A stretch of DNA of 64,000 nucleotides. It comes from Streptomyces sp. NRRL WC-3605 (GTDB taxonomy: Bacteria > Actinomycetota > Actinomycetes > Streptomycetales > Streptomycetaceae). Of this stretch, positions 44,966 to 53,164 are shown piece after piece. The stretch spans positions 62,001-126,000 of the forward strand of contig NZ_LLZN01000050.1 in NCBI RefSeq assembly GCF_001509795.1, written 5' to 3'. Numbering within the stretch: position 1 is the first letter of the stretch; each line of letters starts with the position of its first letter. The position numbers and the translations under genes were made by a program. A model generated the notes under the pieces. It saw only the letters and a list, made by a program, of their open reading frames with translations, ran no database searches and had not been told where the DNA came from.

Positions 44966-46267
44966 GTGAGTGAGACACCGTCGAACACCCTGCAATACCG
45001 CTTTGACGGGCCAGAAGAGGCTCCCGTCCTGATCCTGGGTCCCTCACTGGGCACCACGTGGCACATGTGGGACCGGCAGGTCCCCGAGCTGACCCAGCAG
45101 TGGCGTGTCTTCCGCTTCGACCTCCCCGGGCACGGCGGCGCCCCGGCCCACCCGGCCGGCTCCGTCACCGACCTCGCCGAGCGGCTGCTGGCCACCCTCG
45201 ACGGGCTGGGCGTGCAGCGCTTCGGATACGCCGGGTGCGCGCTCGGCGGCGCGGTCGGCATCGAACTGGCCCTGCGGCACCCCGAGCGCGTCGCGTCGCT
45301 CGCCCTGATCGCCGCGTCCCCCCGCTTCGGCACCGCCGACGAGTTCCGGCAGCGGGGCGTGATCGTGCGGTCCAACGGCCTCGACCCCATCGCCCGCACC
45401 TCGCCCGACCGCTGGTTCACCTCCGGCTTCGCGGCCGCGCAGCCCGCCATCACCGAGTGGGCCGTGCAGATGGTGCGCACCACCGACCCCGGCTGCTACA
45501 TCGCCGCCTGCGAGGCCCTCGCCTCCTTCGACGTACGGCCGCAGCTCGCCGGCGTCACCGTGCCCACCCTCGTCCTCGTCGGCTCCGACGACCAGGTCAC
45601 CGGGCCCGCGGAGGCCCGCACGCTGGTCGCCGGGATACCCGACGCCCGGCTCGCGGTCGTCCCCGGCGCCTCCCACCTCGTGCCCGTCGAGCAGCCCGCC
45701 GCCGTCACCGACCTGCTGGTGCGGCACTTCTCCACCGCGTGGCAGCCCGCCTACGACTCCACCACCGGACAGCTGGCCGTGGTCGCCGCGTCCGTCCGGC
45801 CGGCCCCGGTCGCGGCGCCCGTGCAGCCCGCGCCCCTCGCGGAGATCGCCCCGGCCGCCGTCGCCCCGACGCCCCCGTCCGGCCGCCCGGACGCGTACGA
45901 CGCCGGGATCAAGGTCCGGCGCGAGGTCCTCGGCGACGCGCACGTCGACCGGACCCTCGCGCAGGCCGACGAGTTCTCCGGGGACTTCCAGGAGTTCGTC
46001 ACCCGCTACGCCTGGGGGGAGATCTGGGACCGGCCCGGTCTCGACCGGCGCACCCGCAGCTGCGTCACCCTCACCGCGCTCGTCGCGGGCGGGCACCTGG
46101 ACGAGCTGGCCGCCCACACGCGGGCCGCCCTGCGCAACGGCCTGACCCCCGGCGAGATCAAGGAAGTGCTGCTCCAGGCGGCCGTCTACTGCGGTGTCCC
46201 GGCGGCGAACAGCGCGTTCAAGGTCGCCCAGCAGGTCATCCGCGAGGAGACCACCCCGGAGGGGTGA
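44966..46267 (+). CDS. pcaL: Fused beta-ketoadipate enol-lactonase / 4-carboxymuconolactone decarboxylase
   Basis: The 433-residue fusion has an N-terminal alpha/beta hydrolase (PcaD: GPSLGTTWHMWD, DLPGHG, the nucleophile region GYAGCALGG where Ser is replaced by Cys, VGSDDQVT, GASHLVPVE) and, after a Pro/Ala linker (about residues 275-310), a PcaC domain (YDAGIKVRREVLGDAHVDR, RSCVTLTALVAGG, GLTPGEIKEVLLQAAVYCGVPAAN). It carries out two steps of the protocatechuate branch. Other pca genes are absent nearby. The Cys in place of the expected nucleophilic Ser is notable. Confidence 0.92.
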   Translation: MSETPSNTLQYRFDGPEEAPVLILGPSLGTTWHMWDRQVPELTQQWRVFRFDLPGHGGAPAHPAGSVTDLAERLLATLDGLGVQRFGYAGCALGGAVGIELALRHPERVASLALIAASPRFGTADEFRQRGVIVRSNGLDPIARTSPDRWFTSGFAAAQPAITEWAVQMVRTTDPGCYIAACEALASFDVRPQLAGVTVPTLVLVGSDDQVTGPAEARTLVAGIPDARLAVVPGASHLVPVEQPAAVTDLLVRHFSTAWQPAYDSTTGQLAVVAASVRPAPVAAPVQPAPLAEIAPAAVAPTPPSGRPDAYDAGIKVRREVLGDAHVDRTLAQADEFSGDFQEFVTRYAWGEIWDRPGLDRRTRSCVTLTALVAGGHLDELAAHTRAALRNGLTPGEIKEVLLQAAVYCGVPAANSAFKVAQQVIREETTPEG

Positions 46268-46300
46268 GCGTCCGCGACCCGCGCGCGTCAGGATGGACCC

Positions 46301-46936
46301 ATGAAGCTCACGAAGAAGTCGCACGCGTGCGTCCGGCTGGAGAAGTCCGGCCGGACGCTCGTCATCGACCCCGGCGGGTTCACGGAGCGGGACGCCACGG
46401 CCGGCGCCGAGGCGATCCTCGTCACGCACGAGCACCCCGACCACTTCGACGAGGGACGTCTGCGCGCGGCCCTGGAGGCCGACCCGGCGACCGAGATCTG
46501 GACCCTGAGGTCCGTCGCGGAGCAGCTCTCGGCGGCCTTCCCCGGCCGCGTGCACACGGTCGGCCACGGCGACACCTTCACCGCCGCCGGCTTCGACATC
46601 GAGGTGCACGGCGAGCTGCACGCCGTCATCCACCCGGACATCCCGCGCATCACCAACGTCGGCTACCTCGTGGACGGCGGCAAGGTCTTCCACCCCGGCG
46701 ACGCCCTGACCGTGCCCGCCCGGCGCGTGGAGACGCTGATGCTCCCGGTCATGGCCCCGTGGAACAAGATCTCCGAGGTCATCGACTACGTCCGCGAACT
46801 GAAGCCGCAACGCGCGTACGACATCCACGACGCCCTCCTCACCGACCTGGCCCGCCCGATCTACGACCGCCAGATCGGCGCCCTCGGCGGCACCGACCAC
46901 CTGCGGCTCGGCCCGGGGGACTCGGCCGAGGTGTGA
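46301..46936 (+). CDS. Metallo-beta-lactamase-fold hydrolase (UlaG-like)
   Basis: The 211-residue protein has the metal motif VTHEHPDHFDEG (HxHxDH), a second metal His in GELHAVIHPDIP, GGKVFHPGDAL (metal Asp) and a late AYDIHDAL His. The order fits the small UlaG-like MBL hydrolases. No substrate can be deduced. It lies 33 bp after pcaL and 56 bp before exonuclease III on the same strand, so a loose operon is possible. Confidence 0.9.
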   Translation: MKLTKKSHACVRLEKSGRTLVIDPGGFTERDATAGAEAILVTHEHPDHFDEGRLRAALEADPATEIWTLRSVAEQLSAAFPGRVHTVGHGDTFTAAGFDIEVHGELHAVIHPDIPRITNVGYLVDGGKVFHPGDALTVPARRVETLMLPVMAPWNKISEVIDYVRELKPQRAYDIHDALLTDLARPIYDRQIGALGGTDHLRLGPGDSAEV

Positions 46937-46992
46937 GGGGGCGCACCCCGGGCGGGACCGCGTTGTCGGACCCGCCCGGTAGGTTGTGAGGC

Positions 46993-47772
46993 ATGCGTAT
47001 CGCGACCTGGAACGTGAACTCGATCACCGCCCGCCTGCCCAGGCTCCTCGCCTGGCTGGAGAGCAGCGGCACCGACGTCCTGTGCCTGCAGGAGGCCAAG
47101 GTCGCCGAGGAGCAGTTCCCCTTCGACGCGCTGCGCGACCTCGGCTACGAGGCGGCGGTCCACGTCACCGGCCGGTGGAACGGCGTGGCGGTGCTCTCCC
47201 GCGTCGGCATCGAGGACGTCGTCAAGGGCCTGCCCGGCGACCCCGGCTACGACGGCTCGGTGGAGCCCCGCGCGATCTCCGCGACCTGCGGCCCGGTCCG
47301 CGTCTGGTCGGTCTACGTGCCGAACGGCCGCGAGGTGGACCACCCCCACTACGCGTACAAGCTCCAGTGGTTCGAGGCCCTGAAGGCGGCCGTCGCCGGG
47401 GACGCGGCCGGCAGCCGCCCCTTCGCCGTGATGGGCGACTACAACGTGGCGCCGACGGACGACGACGTCTTCGACCGGGCCGCCTTCGAGGGCGCCACGC
47501 ACGTCACCCCGGCCGAGCGCGCCGCGCTCGCCTCCCTGCGCGAGACGGGCCTGACGGACGTGGTCCCGCGCCCCCTGAAGTACGACCACCCCTTCACGTA
47601 CTGGGACTACCGCCAGCTCGGCTTCCCGAAGAACCGCGGCATGCGCATCGACCTCGTGTACGGCAACGAGGCGTTCGCGAAGGCCGTCGGCGACTCCTAC
47701 GTGGACCGCGAGGAGCGCAAGGGCAAGGGCGCCTCCGACCACGCCCCCGTCGTGGTCGACCTGGACGTCTAG
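46993..47772 (+). CDS. xth: Exodeoxyribonuclease III
   Basis: The 259-residue EEP-superfamily nuclease contains the expected motifs: TWNVNSI, LQEAK (metal Glu), SVYVPNGR, GDYNVAPTD (Asp/Asn pair), LVYGNEAF and the terminal SDHAPVVVDL (catalytic Asp-His). It cleaves at abasic sites and removes 3' blocks during base-excision repair. Its TAG stop and that of the convergent SGNH gene share the tetramer CTAG at 47769-47772. Confidence 0.95.
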   Translation: MRIATWNVNSITARLPRLLAWLESSGTDVLCLQEAKVAEEQFPFDALRDLGYEAAVHVTGRWNGVAVLSRVGIEDVVKGLPGDPGYDGSVEPRAISATCGPVRVWSVYVPNGREVDHPHYAYKLQWFEALKAAVAGDAAGSRPFAVMGDYNVAPTDDDVFDRAAFEGATHVTPAERAALASLRETGLTDVVPRPLKYDHPFTYWDYRQLGFPKNRGMRIDLVYGNEAFAKAVGDSYVDREERKGKGASDHAPVVVDLDV

Positions 47773-49553
47773 AAGGCCCCAGGGCCTCCTCGGGGCACCA
47801 GCGAACGCAGGTCCACCGACCCGGCCAGCGCGGCGAGCCCCGCGTCCCCGGGGTGCAGATGGTCGCCGCTGTCGTAGGCCGGCAGCATCCGCGCCGGACG
47901 CGCCGGGTCGCGCACCACGGCGTCGAAGTCGAGCACCCCGTCGAAGACGCCCGCCTGGCGGATCCAGTCGTTGATCCTGGTCCGCTCGGCGTCGACGGCC
48001 GGGGTGCACCGCGCCTCGCCCTCGCACGGCAGGATCGTCGCCGCCAGCATCCGCAGCCCGTGCGCGTGCCCGCGCTCGGCGAGCACCCGCAGCCCGGCGA
48101 CGACCTGCTCGGCCGTGGCCTGCCAGCGCACGTCGTTGATCCCCTCGAACACCACGGCACTCCGCACCGACGTCTGCGCCAGGACGTCCCGGTCGAAACG
48201 GTGCAGCGCGCTCACCCCGGAGGTGTCGGTGGAGACGCCGTCACCGGGATACCGGTCGGAGACCACGCGGTTGCCGGAGATCCCCTCGTTGAGCACGCCG
48301 TAGCGTGGCACCTCGCTCTGCCCGCGCAGCCGGTCCGCCAGCACGTCCGGCCACCGCCGGTCGGCGTCCGGCGTCGACCGGTCGCCGTCGGTGATGGAGT
48401 CGCCGAGCAGCACCACGGAACCCGGACCGCCGGACACGTCGACCCCGGTCAGCAGCGGCCAGCTGGTCAGGACGGTCGGGAAGGCCGCCCCCGAGACGTC
48501 CCCGGTGTGGTCGCCCGGCTCGCTCACGTACGACCGCTGCTGCGCGAGCCGGTGCACGGGCGCCGCCGGCACGGTCCCGGGCAGATGGAAGCTCACCAGC
48601 AGATGCGCGTCCCCGGGCACCCGGAAGCCCAGGGGATCGCTGTACGCCTGGGCGCCCGCCGGGATCCGCACGCCCCGTGCCCCGCCGAAGGAGACGCGCA
48701 CCGGCGTGCCCGTCGCCTCCGCGCCCGACCGCCGCACGGACACGGTCGTGCTCCCGATCCGCACCGGCCCGGCCGCGAACGTGTTGTCGAACCGCAGCCG
48801 CACCCGTGGCCCGCCCACGGAGGTGTGCACCACGAGCCGCAGCGTCCGGTCCGTCCAGGGACCGACGGCCGGGTAGCCCCCGGCGGCGGTCGCCCAGCTG
48901 CCCGTCCAGCCGGCCGCGGGGGCGCGCACCGCGAGCGCGAACACATGCATCGCCGGGGCCTGCGGCAGCCGTACCGAGGCGACCTCGCGACCGGCCGCGA
49001 GGGGCACCGTCACGACGTACAACCGGGGCCGTTCGGCGAGCTGGCCGCCGGGCGTGTTGAGGTGGGCCAGGGCCACCGCCTTGGTGGCGAGCGGGCCGGT
49101 ACGCCAGTCGGGGGCGGTGAGGGCGTACGCGGACCGGGTGCCGTCGGCGTAGGTGACGGCACCGGTGCCGGACACGTCGGTGCCGGCCGTGCCCGCAACC
49201 AGGAAGGCCAGGGCGTCGCCCCGGCCGCGCAGCCGCACTTCCTGCCCCGCGGCCCGGACGTTGTCCGGGGCACCGCCCCGCCCGGGCCAGGTCAGCCGGG
49301 TGCCCTGAACGGTGAGCGCGCGGCCCGGTGTCCAGCCGGCGGCGGCGAGGTCCTGCGCGGACAGCGAGGCGCCCGATCCGTCGAAGTCGGCCTCGGCGGG
49401 CCGGGTGTCGTCGCTGACGGCCGTGTTGTCGAAGAGCCGTTCCAGCGGCAGCGGTCCGGGTCCGCGTGCGGTGGCCGCGTGCGCCGGGAGGCCGGGCACC
49501 AGCACGCTGAAGAGGGCCAGGACGACGGCGGAACTCCACCTGCGTCGGCGCAC
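47769..49553 (-). CDS. Secreted SGNH/GDSL hydrolase with N-terminal beta domain
   Basis: The 594-residue protein has a signal peptide (RRRRWSSAVVLALFSVLVPGLPAHA), a beta-sandwich region, and a C-terminal SGNH hydrolase: block I VVLLGDSITDG (nucleophile Ser), block II NEGISGNRV (Gly), block III FEGINDVRW (Asn) and block V GDHLHPGD (Asp, His). It is probably an esterase acting on an extracellular carbohydrate ester or lipid. GTG 49553 is preferred because GGGAGGAG sits six bases upstream; an ATG at 49583 is possible. Stops overlap with xth. Confidence 0.9.
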   Translation of the reverse strand: MRRRRWSSAVVLALFSVLVPGLPAHAATARGPGPLPLERLFDNTAVSDDTRPAEADFDGSGASLSAQDLAAAGWTPGRALTVQGTRLTWPGRGGAPDNVRAAGQEVRLRGRGDALAFLVAGTAGTDVSGTGAVTYADGTRSAYALTAPDWRTGPLATKAVALAHLNTPGGQLAERPRLYVVTVPLAAGREVASVRLPQAPAMHVFALAVRAPAAGWTGSWATAAGGYPAVGPWTDRTLRLVVHTSVGGPRVRLRFDNTFAAGPVRIGSTTVSVRRSGAEATGTPVRVSFGGARGVRIPAGAQAYSDPLGFRVPGDAHLLVSFHLPGTVPAAPVHRLAQQRSYVSEPGDHTGDVSGAAFPTVLTSWPLLTGVDVSGGPGSVVLLGDSITDGDRSTPDADRRWPDVLADRLRGQSEVPRYGVLNEGISGNRVVSDRYPGDGVSTDTSGVSALHRFDRDVLAQTSVRSAVVFEGINDVRWQATAEQVVAGLRVLAERGHAHGLRMLAATILPCEGEARCTPAVDAERTRINDWIRQAGVFDGVLDFDAVVRDPARPARMLPAYDSGDHLHPGDAGLAALAGSVDLRSLVPRGGPGAF

Positions 49554-49747
49554 CTTCGACTCCTCCCGTTCACGACCGCACATGACTTCGCACGAGTGGT
49601 TCCGCTGAGACGCGTGACGCACCGAGAACGTAGGGAGGCAGCGGTGACCCGTCAACGCGCCATGCGCGAACTCGGCGTGAACTCGACCCGAATCGGCGGT
49701 CCGCGCGCCTGTGGTGCGTTCGGCCGTGCGAATGACACGCTGGAGGT

Positions 49748-50155
49748 ATGAAGATCCCTTTTCTGGGCGGCCGGCCGGAGAAACGCGCAGCCGTCGACCC
49801 CGAGGGCATCGCCGGACTCCTCGCCGAGTGCGAGCTGTTGAGGTCCCTCGCCTCCCGGGCGGGGGTGCGACTCGACGACAGCGCCGAGTCGTTGGAAGCG
49901 CTCGACCAGTTGCTGCCGCGCTGGCGGGACGACGCGGACATCCTGGCGTGGCTCGGCAACGACGCGGGGCTCTACCTCGGCACGGTCCTCGTGCGCACGG
50001 TGCGGGGGGCCGGCTGGATGATCCGGCCGGACGGCCAGCCGGTCGTACGGCTCGCCTCGGGACGGGAGTTCGACGTGGTGGCCGCCGGGCACGAGTGGGC
50101 GGTGAACGGGGTGCCCGAACTGTCCCAGTGGTACGGGGAGGTGGCCGAGACGTAA
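49748..50155 (+). CDS. Uncharacterised protein, DUF6278-like
   Basis: The 135-residue soluble protein starts MKIPFLGGRPEKR and continues IAGLLAECELLRSLASRAGV, LEALDQLLPRWRDD, LGNDAGLYLGTVLVRTVRGAGWMIRPDGQPVVRL and EWAVNGVPELSQWYGEVAE. This resembles a small Streptomyces family I associate with DUF6278. There is no signal peptide or catalytic motif. Transcription is independent, with a roughly 190-bp divergent gap to the SGNH gene. Confidence 0.65.
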   Translation: MKIPFLGGRPEKRAAVDPEGIAGLLAECELLRSLASRAGVRLDDSAESLEALDQLLPRWRDDADILAWLGNDAGLYLGTVLVRTVRGAGWMIRPDGQPVVRLASGREFDVVAAGHEWAVNGVPELSQWYGEVAET

Positions 50156-50578
50156 GGCTTTGACCTGCACTTCCGGATAAGAGCGGTGTAAATACGGCTT
50201 ATGCCCGAAAAGTGCGTGTCGTGCGTCGAGTCCCTTCCGGCCTGGATAGTTTGCGGCCACCGCATCACAGCTGAAGAGGACTGGGGCTGGGCATGACCGG
50301 CGATCCGATGGCCGAACCGCGCGACGACGGCACACACGAAGGGGACCCGCCCGGACGGGAGGGCGGCGCGGGCGTGGCCGAGGGGGTTTTCCCCCACCGC
50401 GATCCACGCCCGCCACGACCTCGACTACGATGATTCGTCCGTCCCCTGGGCCATGGAGGTGGCCCCGGCCGCGACCAGGGACGCTGCTGCCGGGTGGGGA
50501 TCCCCCCACGGCCCCGGGACCACGGGGCGGCAGGGGGCAGCAGTCACAGAGCCATACCCGCCCGGCGCCGGCCGGAGA
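50156..50578. other. 423-bp gap with possible frameshifted small-gene relic
   Basis: From ATG 50293 a 46-codon frame (MTGDPMAEPRDDGTHEGDPP...) ends at 50433; in the next frame the sequence continues IHARHDLDYDDSSVPWAMEVAP. The two pieces look like one protein broken by a single-base change in a G/T/C run near 50385-50395. I do not recognise it. No other gene is evident. Confidence 0.35.
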
Positions 50579-52147
50579 TCACTGCTCGCGCAGGGGGATC
50601 GACACGTACGACGGGTCGTCCGCCGGTGAGGAGAAGGTCAGCCGCGCGCCGGACGGGTTGTGCTCGATGTAGAGCGGGTCGACCGTGTCGACCACCAGAG
50701 CCAGCCGGTGACCGGCCGGCACGTCCCAGGCCGTGGAGTACAGCTCCAGGTCGAGGCCGAACGGCCGCCCGGGCGTACGCCCGTGGAAGGTGTACGGCGC
50801 GTTGCTGACCAGCTTGCCGAGGCCGAGCGGGCCCACGTCGTAGAGATAGGCGACGAGGGTGCCGCTCTCCTCGGTCGGGGTGACGGTCGTGTGCAGCTTC
50901 GCCGTCCCCCTGATGTGCTGTGCGGCCGGGTACTTCCCGGACTGCCAGACGGCCGCCCAGCGCCGGGGGAGGAGCGGGATCGAGGCCATCGGCGGCAGAT
51001 GGGCCACCTGGTCGAGGATGCTGGAGAGGAAGACGATGCCGCCGTCCGCGCCGGAGTCCACGTTGGCCCGGATGGTGGTCGAGCCGCCGAGGGAGATCTT
51101 GCGTTCGGTGGCGGCGACGGACTTCCAGTCCGGATAGCTCTCGTAGCCGCCGGAGGAACGGGGCTTGAGCTGGACGGGCGGTTCGCGGTCGATGCCGTTG
51201 TCCTCGCCCCGCAGATGCCGGTCGAACCAGCGCTCGGTGTCCTTCCACACGTCGTTGGGGACACCGAGCAGGCCCGTGATCTCCGGGGTGGCGTGGTCGC
51301 CGGGGCGCATCTCCAGGCGTTTGGGGCCTGTCAGCTTCTCGTAGAAGTCCGCGTACTGGTTGGGCGGGAAGACGGTGTCGCCCCAGGCGTTGGCCAGCAT
51401 GACCGCGGCGCCGCTGTCGTTCAGCTGGTCGACGTAGGTCGCGGCCGAACGTCTCTTCCCCCAGTCGATCAGGTCCTGTTCCCGGGACAGGTCGGAGGCG
51501 TAGAAGTCGCGGAAGATCCCCTTGAGTTCCTCGCTCCGGCGTCCGGTGATGCGGCCCGCGCCGTCCAGCAGGGCCCCCGCCTGCACGTGCTGGGTGCGGC
51601 CGGAGTAGATCGAGCCGATGAGGTCGGCCCAGCCGCTGAGGGCGGCGACCGCCCGGACCCGCTTGTCGTGCGCGGCGGCGAGCAGGCTGATCCCGGCGCC
51701 GTACGACACACCCGCCATGCCGATGTGCCGCGGGTCGGCCGGGGTGTTGGCCAGGGCCCAGTCGATGACCTTGGAGGCGTCGGCTATGTCCGGTGGCCCG
51801 GCCACTTCTATCTCGCCGCCGGACTGCCAGAAGCCGCGCACGTTGTAACTGACCACGACATAGCCGGAGTCCGCGAGCTTCTGCGCCTGCGCGAAGTACT
51901 CGACCTGGGGCAGGCCCCAGCTCGTGGGCAGGACGAGCAGCGGGTGGCGGCTCCCGGCGCGGGCGCCGGACGGCGTGACGACGTTGGCCTTCAGGGTGAT
52001 GCCGCCGTCGCCGGCGATGTCCACGAAGCGGACGCCGTTCGGGGCCGCCTGGGCCGCCGGGGCGGACCCGAGGACGCCACCGGCGACGAGGGTCGCGGCG
52101 ACGATGCCCACGGCGGTCGTGCGCGGGGCGGTGCGTTGGAATCCCAC
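50579..52147 (-). CDS. Secreted CocE/NonD-family hydrolase
   Basis: The 522-residue protein has a signal peptide (about 1-36), an alpha/beta-hydrolase domain (LVLPTSWGLPQVEYFAQAQ, SYNVRGFWQSGGEIEVAG, nucleophile GVSYGAG, Asp in WGDTVFPPNQ, His in PGDHATPE) and a C-terminal jelly-roll of the X-Pro dipeptidyl-peptidase type (VSNAPYTFHGRTPGRPFGLDLELYSTAWDVPAGHRLALVVD). It is an acyl-transferring esterase or peptidase of unknown substrate. The promoter region carries multiple TTACCG/CGGTAA half-sites. Confidence 0.9.
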   Translation of the reverse strand: MGFQRTAPRTTAVGIVAATLVAGGVLGSAPAAQAAPNGVRFVDIAGDGGITLKANVVTPSGARAGSRHPLLVLPTSWGLPQVEYFAQAQKLADSGYVVVSYNVRGFWQSGGEIEVAGPPDIADASKVIDWALANTPADPRHIGMAGVSYGAGISLLAAAHDKRVRAVAALSGWADLIGSIYSGRTQHVQAGALLDGAGRITGRRSEELKGIFRDFYASDLSREQDLIDWGKRRSAATYVDQLNDSGAAVMLANAWGDTVFPPNQYADFYEKLTGPKRLEMRPGDHATPEITGLLGVPNDVWKDTERWFDRHLRGEDNGIDREPPVQLKPRSSGGYESYPDWKSVAATERKISLGGSTTIRANVDSGADGGIVFLSSILDQVAHLPPMASIPLLPRRWAAVWQSGKYPAAQHIRGTAKLHTTVTPTEESGTLVAYLYDVGPLGLGKLVSNAPYTFHGRTPGRPFGLDLELYSTAWDVPAGHRLALVVDTVDPLYIEHNPSGARLTFSSPADDPSYVSIPLREQ

Positions 52148-52180
52148 GGGTCACTCCTCGCTCGTCTGCGTGCAAAGTGA

Positions 52181-52240
52181 CCCGACGGTAACCGCGATCG
52201 TTTACCGTAAGTAACCCGTCGGTAAGTTACGTGCCAGTAA
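52181..52240. promoter_or_regulatory. Cluster of TTACCG/CGGTAA operator half-sites
   Basis: ACGGTAA (52185-52191) and TTACCGT (52202-52208) form an inverted pair. CCCGACGGTAA (from 52181) recurs as CCCGTCGGTAA (from 52215). GTAAGTAAC and CAGTAA half-sites follow. The array lies 35-95 bp upstream of the CocE start. Such spacing fits binding by a TetR-type dimer, but no TetR gene is adjacent. Confidence 0.55.
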
Positions 52241-52263
52241 AGATTAATGGAATGTGATGTACC

Positions 52264-53022
52264 TCAGGAGGCGCGGTGGCTATTGCGCGCGGGCGCGGGT
52301 GCGGGCAGTGCCGTCTGCGCCGCCCGCGTCACGTCCGCGACGAGCTCCACCACGTCCGGCCCGTACGCCTGCGAGTTGACTATCTTCAGCAGCAGCACGA
52401 ACGAGCCGTTGCCGTGCTTGCGGGACAGCCGCTCGTGGTTGCGGGCGAGATATCGGGTGGCCGCCTGGTTGGTGATGGCGGTCTGGCCGCAGAACAGGAA
52501 GACGGGCCGCGACCCTTGGCTCTGGCCGACGGTGATCCGCGCGAGCAGCGCGTACTCCTCCTTGCCGGGCTCCACCTGGTAGCGCTCGGAGCCGATCTGG
52601 AACAGCCCCCGCTCCGGGCCCGGTTCGGCGTCCGTGTTCACCCGCACCCCCGGCAGCAGCGACGCCAGATGCGCGGCCATACGGCGGTTGGAGGCCGGCC
52701 CGCCCACGCAGAACTCGGTGCGCTCCCCGAAGCCCTGGCGCGCCGCGTCGTGCGGGATGATCTGCGCGTGGGCGTGGCAGTCCTTGATGAGGGCGGCGAG
52801 TTCCAGCAGGGCGAACACGTCGTAGCGCATCACCGTCAGCTCGGGCCCGCCCGCCCCGCGGTTGACCACGAGCAGCGATTCCGCGTTCTCGGGCAGCCCG
52901 AAGAACGCCTGCTTGCGGCGCAGCCTGCGCCTCCACAGATAGGTGCGGGCCAGCCAGCCGAGCGCGGCGCTGATACCGGCCGCGACCACGCCCAGGACGA
53001 TGTTGCGCACGTCGTCGTTCAT
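52264..53022 (-). CDS. Uncharacterised membrane-anchored protein
   Basis: The 252-residue protein has one N-terminal transmembrane helix (VRNIVLGVVAAGISAALGWLA), a basic stop-transfer (RRRLRRK), then a cytosolic domain with alternating strands and helices: SLLVVNRGAGG, YDVFALLELAALIKD, EFCVGGPASNRRMAAHLASLL, RPVFLFCGQTAITNQAATRYLARNHERL and SFVLLLKIVNSQAYGPDVVELVADVT. The GGPASN and FCGQTA loops suggest a Rossmann-like nucleotide-binding fold, but no known family was recognised. It is divergent from ggt. Confidence 0.75.
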   Translation of the reverse strand: MNDDVRNIVLGVVAAGISAALGWLARTYLWRRRLRRKQAFFGLPENAESLLVVNRGAGGPELTVMRYDVFALLELAALIKDCHAHAQIIPHDAARQGFGERTEFCVGGPASNRRMAAHLASLLPGVRVNTDAEPGPERGLFQIGSERYQVEPGKEEYALLARITVGQSQGSRPVFLFCGQTAITNQAATRYLARNHERLSRKHGNGSFVLLLKIVNSQAYGPDVVELVADVTRAAQTALPAPAPARNSHRAS

Positions 53023-53164
53023 GGGCGCGCATGCTAGCGAACCGACGCCTCTGGTACGTACCGGTGTTCGACGCATGGCGTTCGCGTGACAGTCCTCCGA
53101 GGGGGTCTGTCGGGACCCCGGGGATGCGGTTACGCTGCGCGGACAGTCCTGACTGGAGGTGCGG

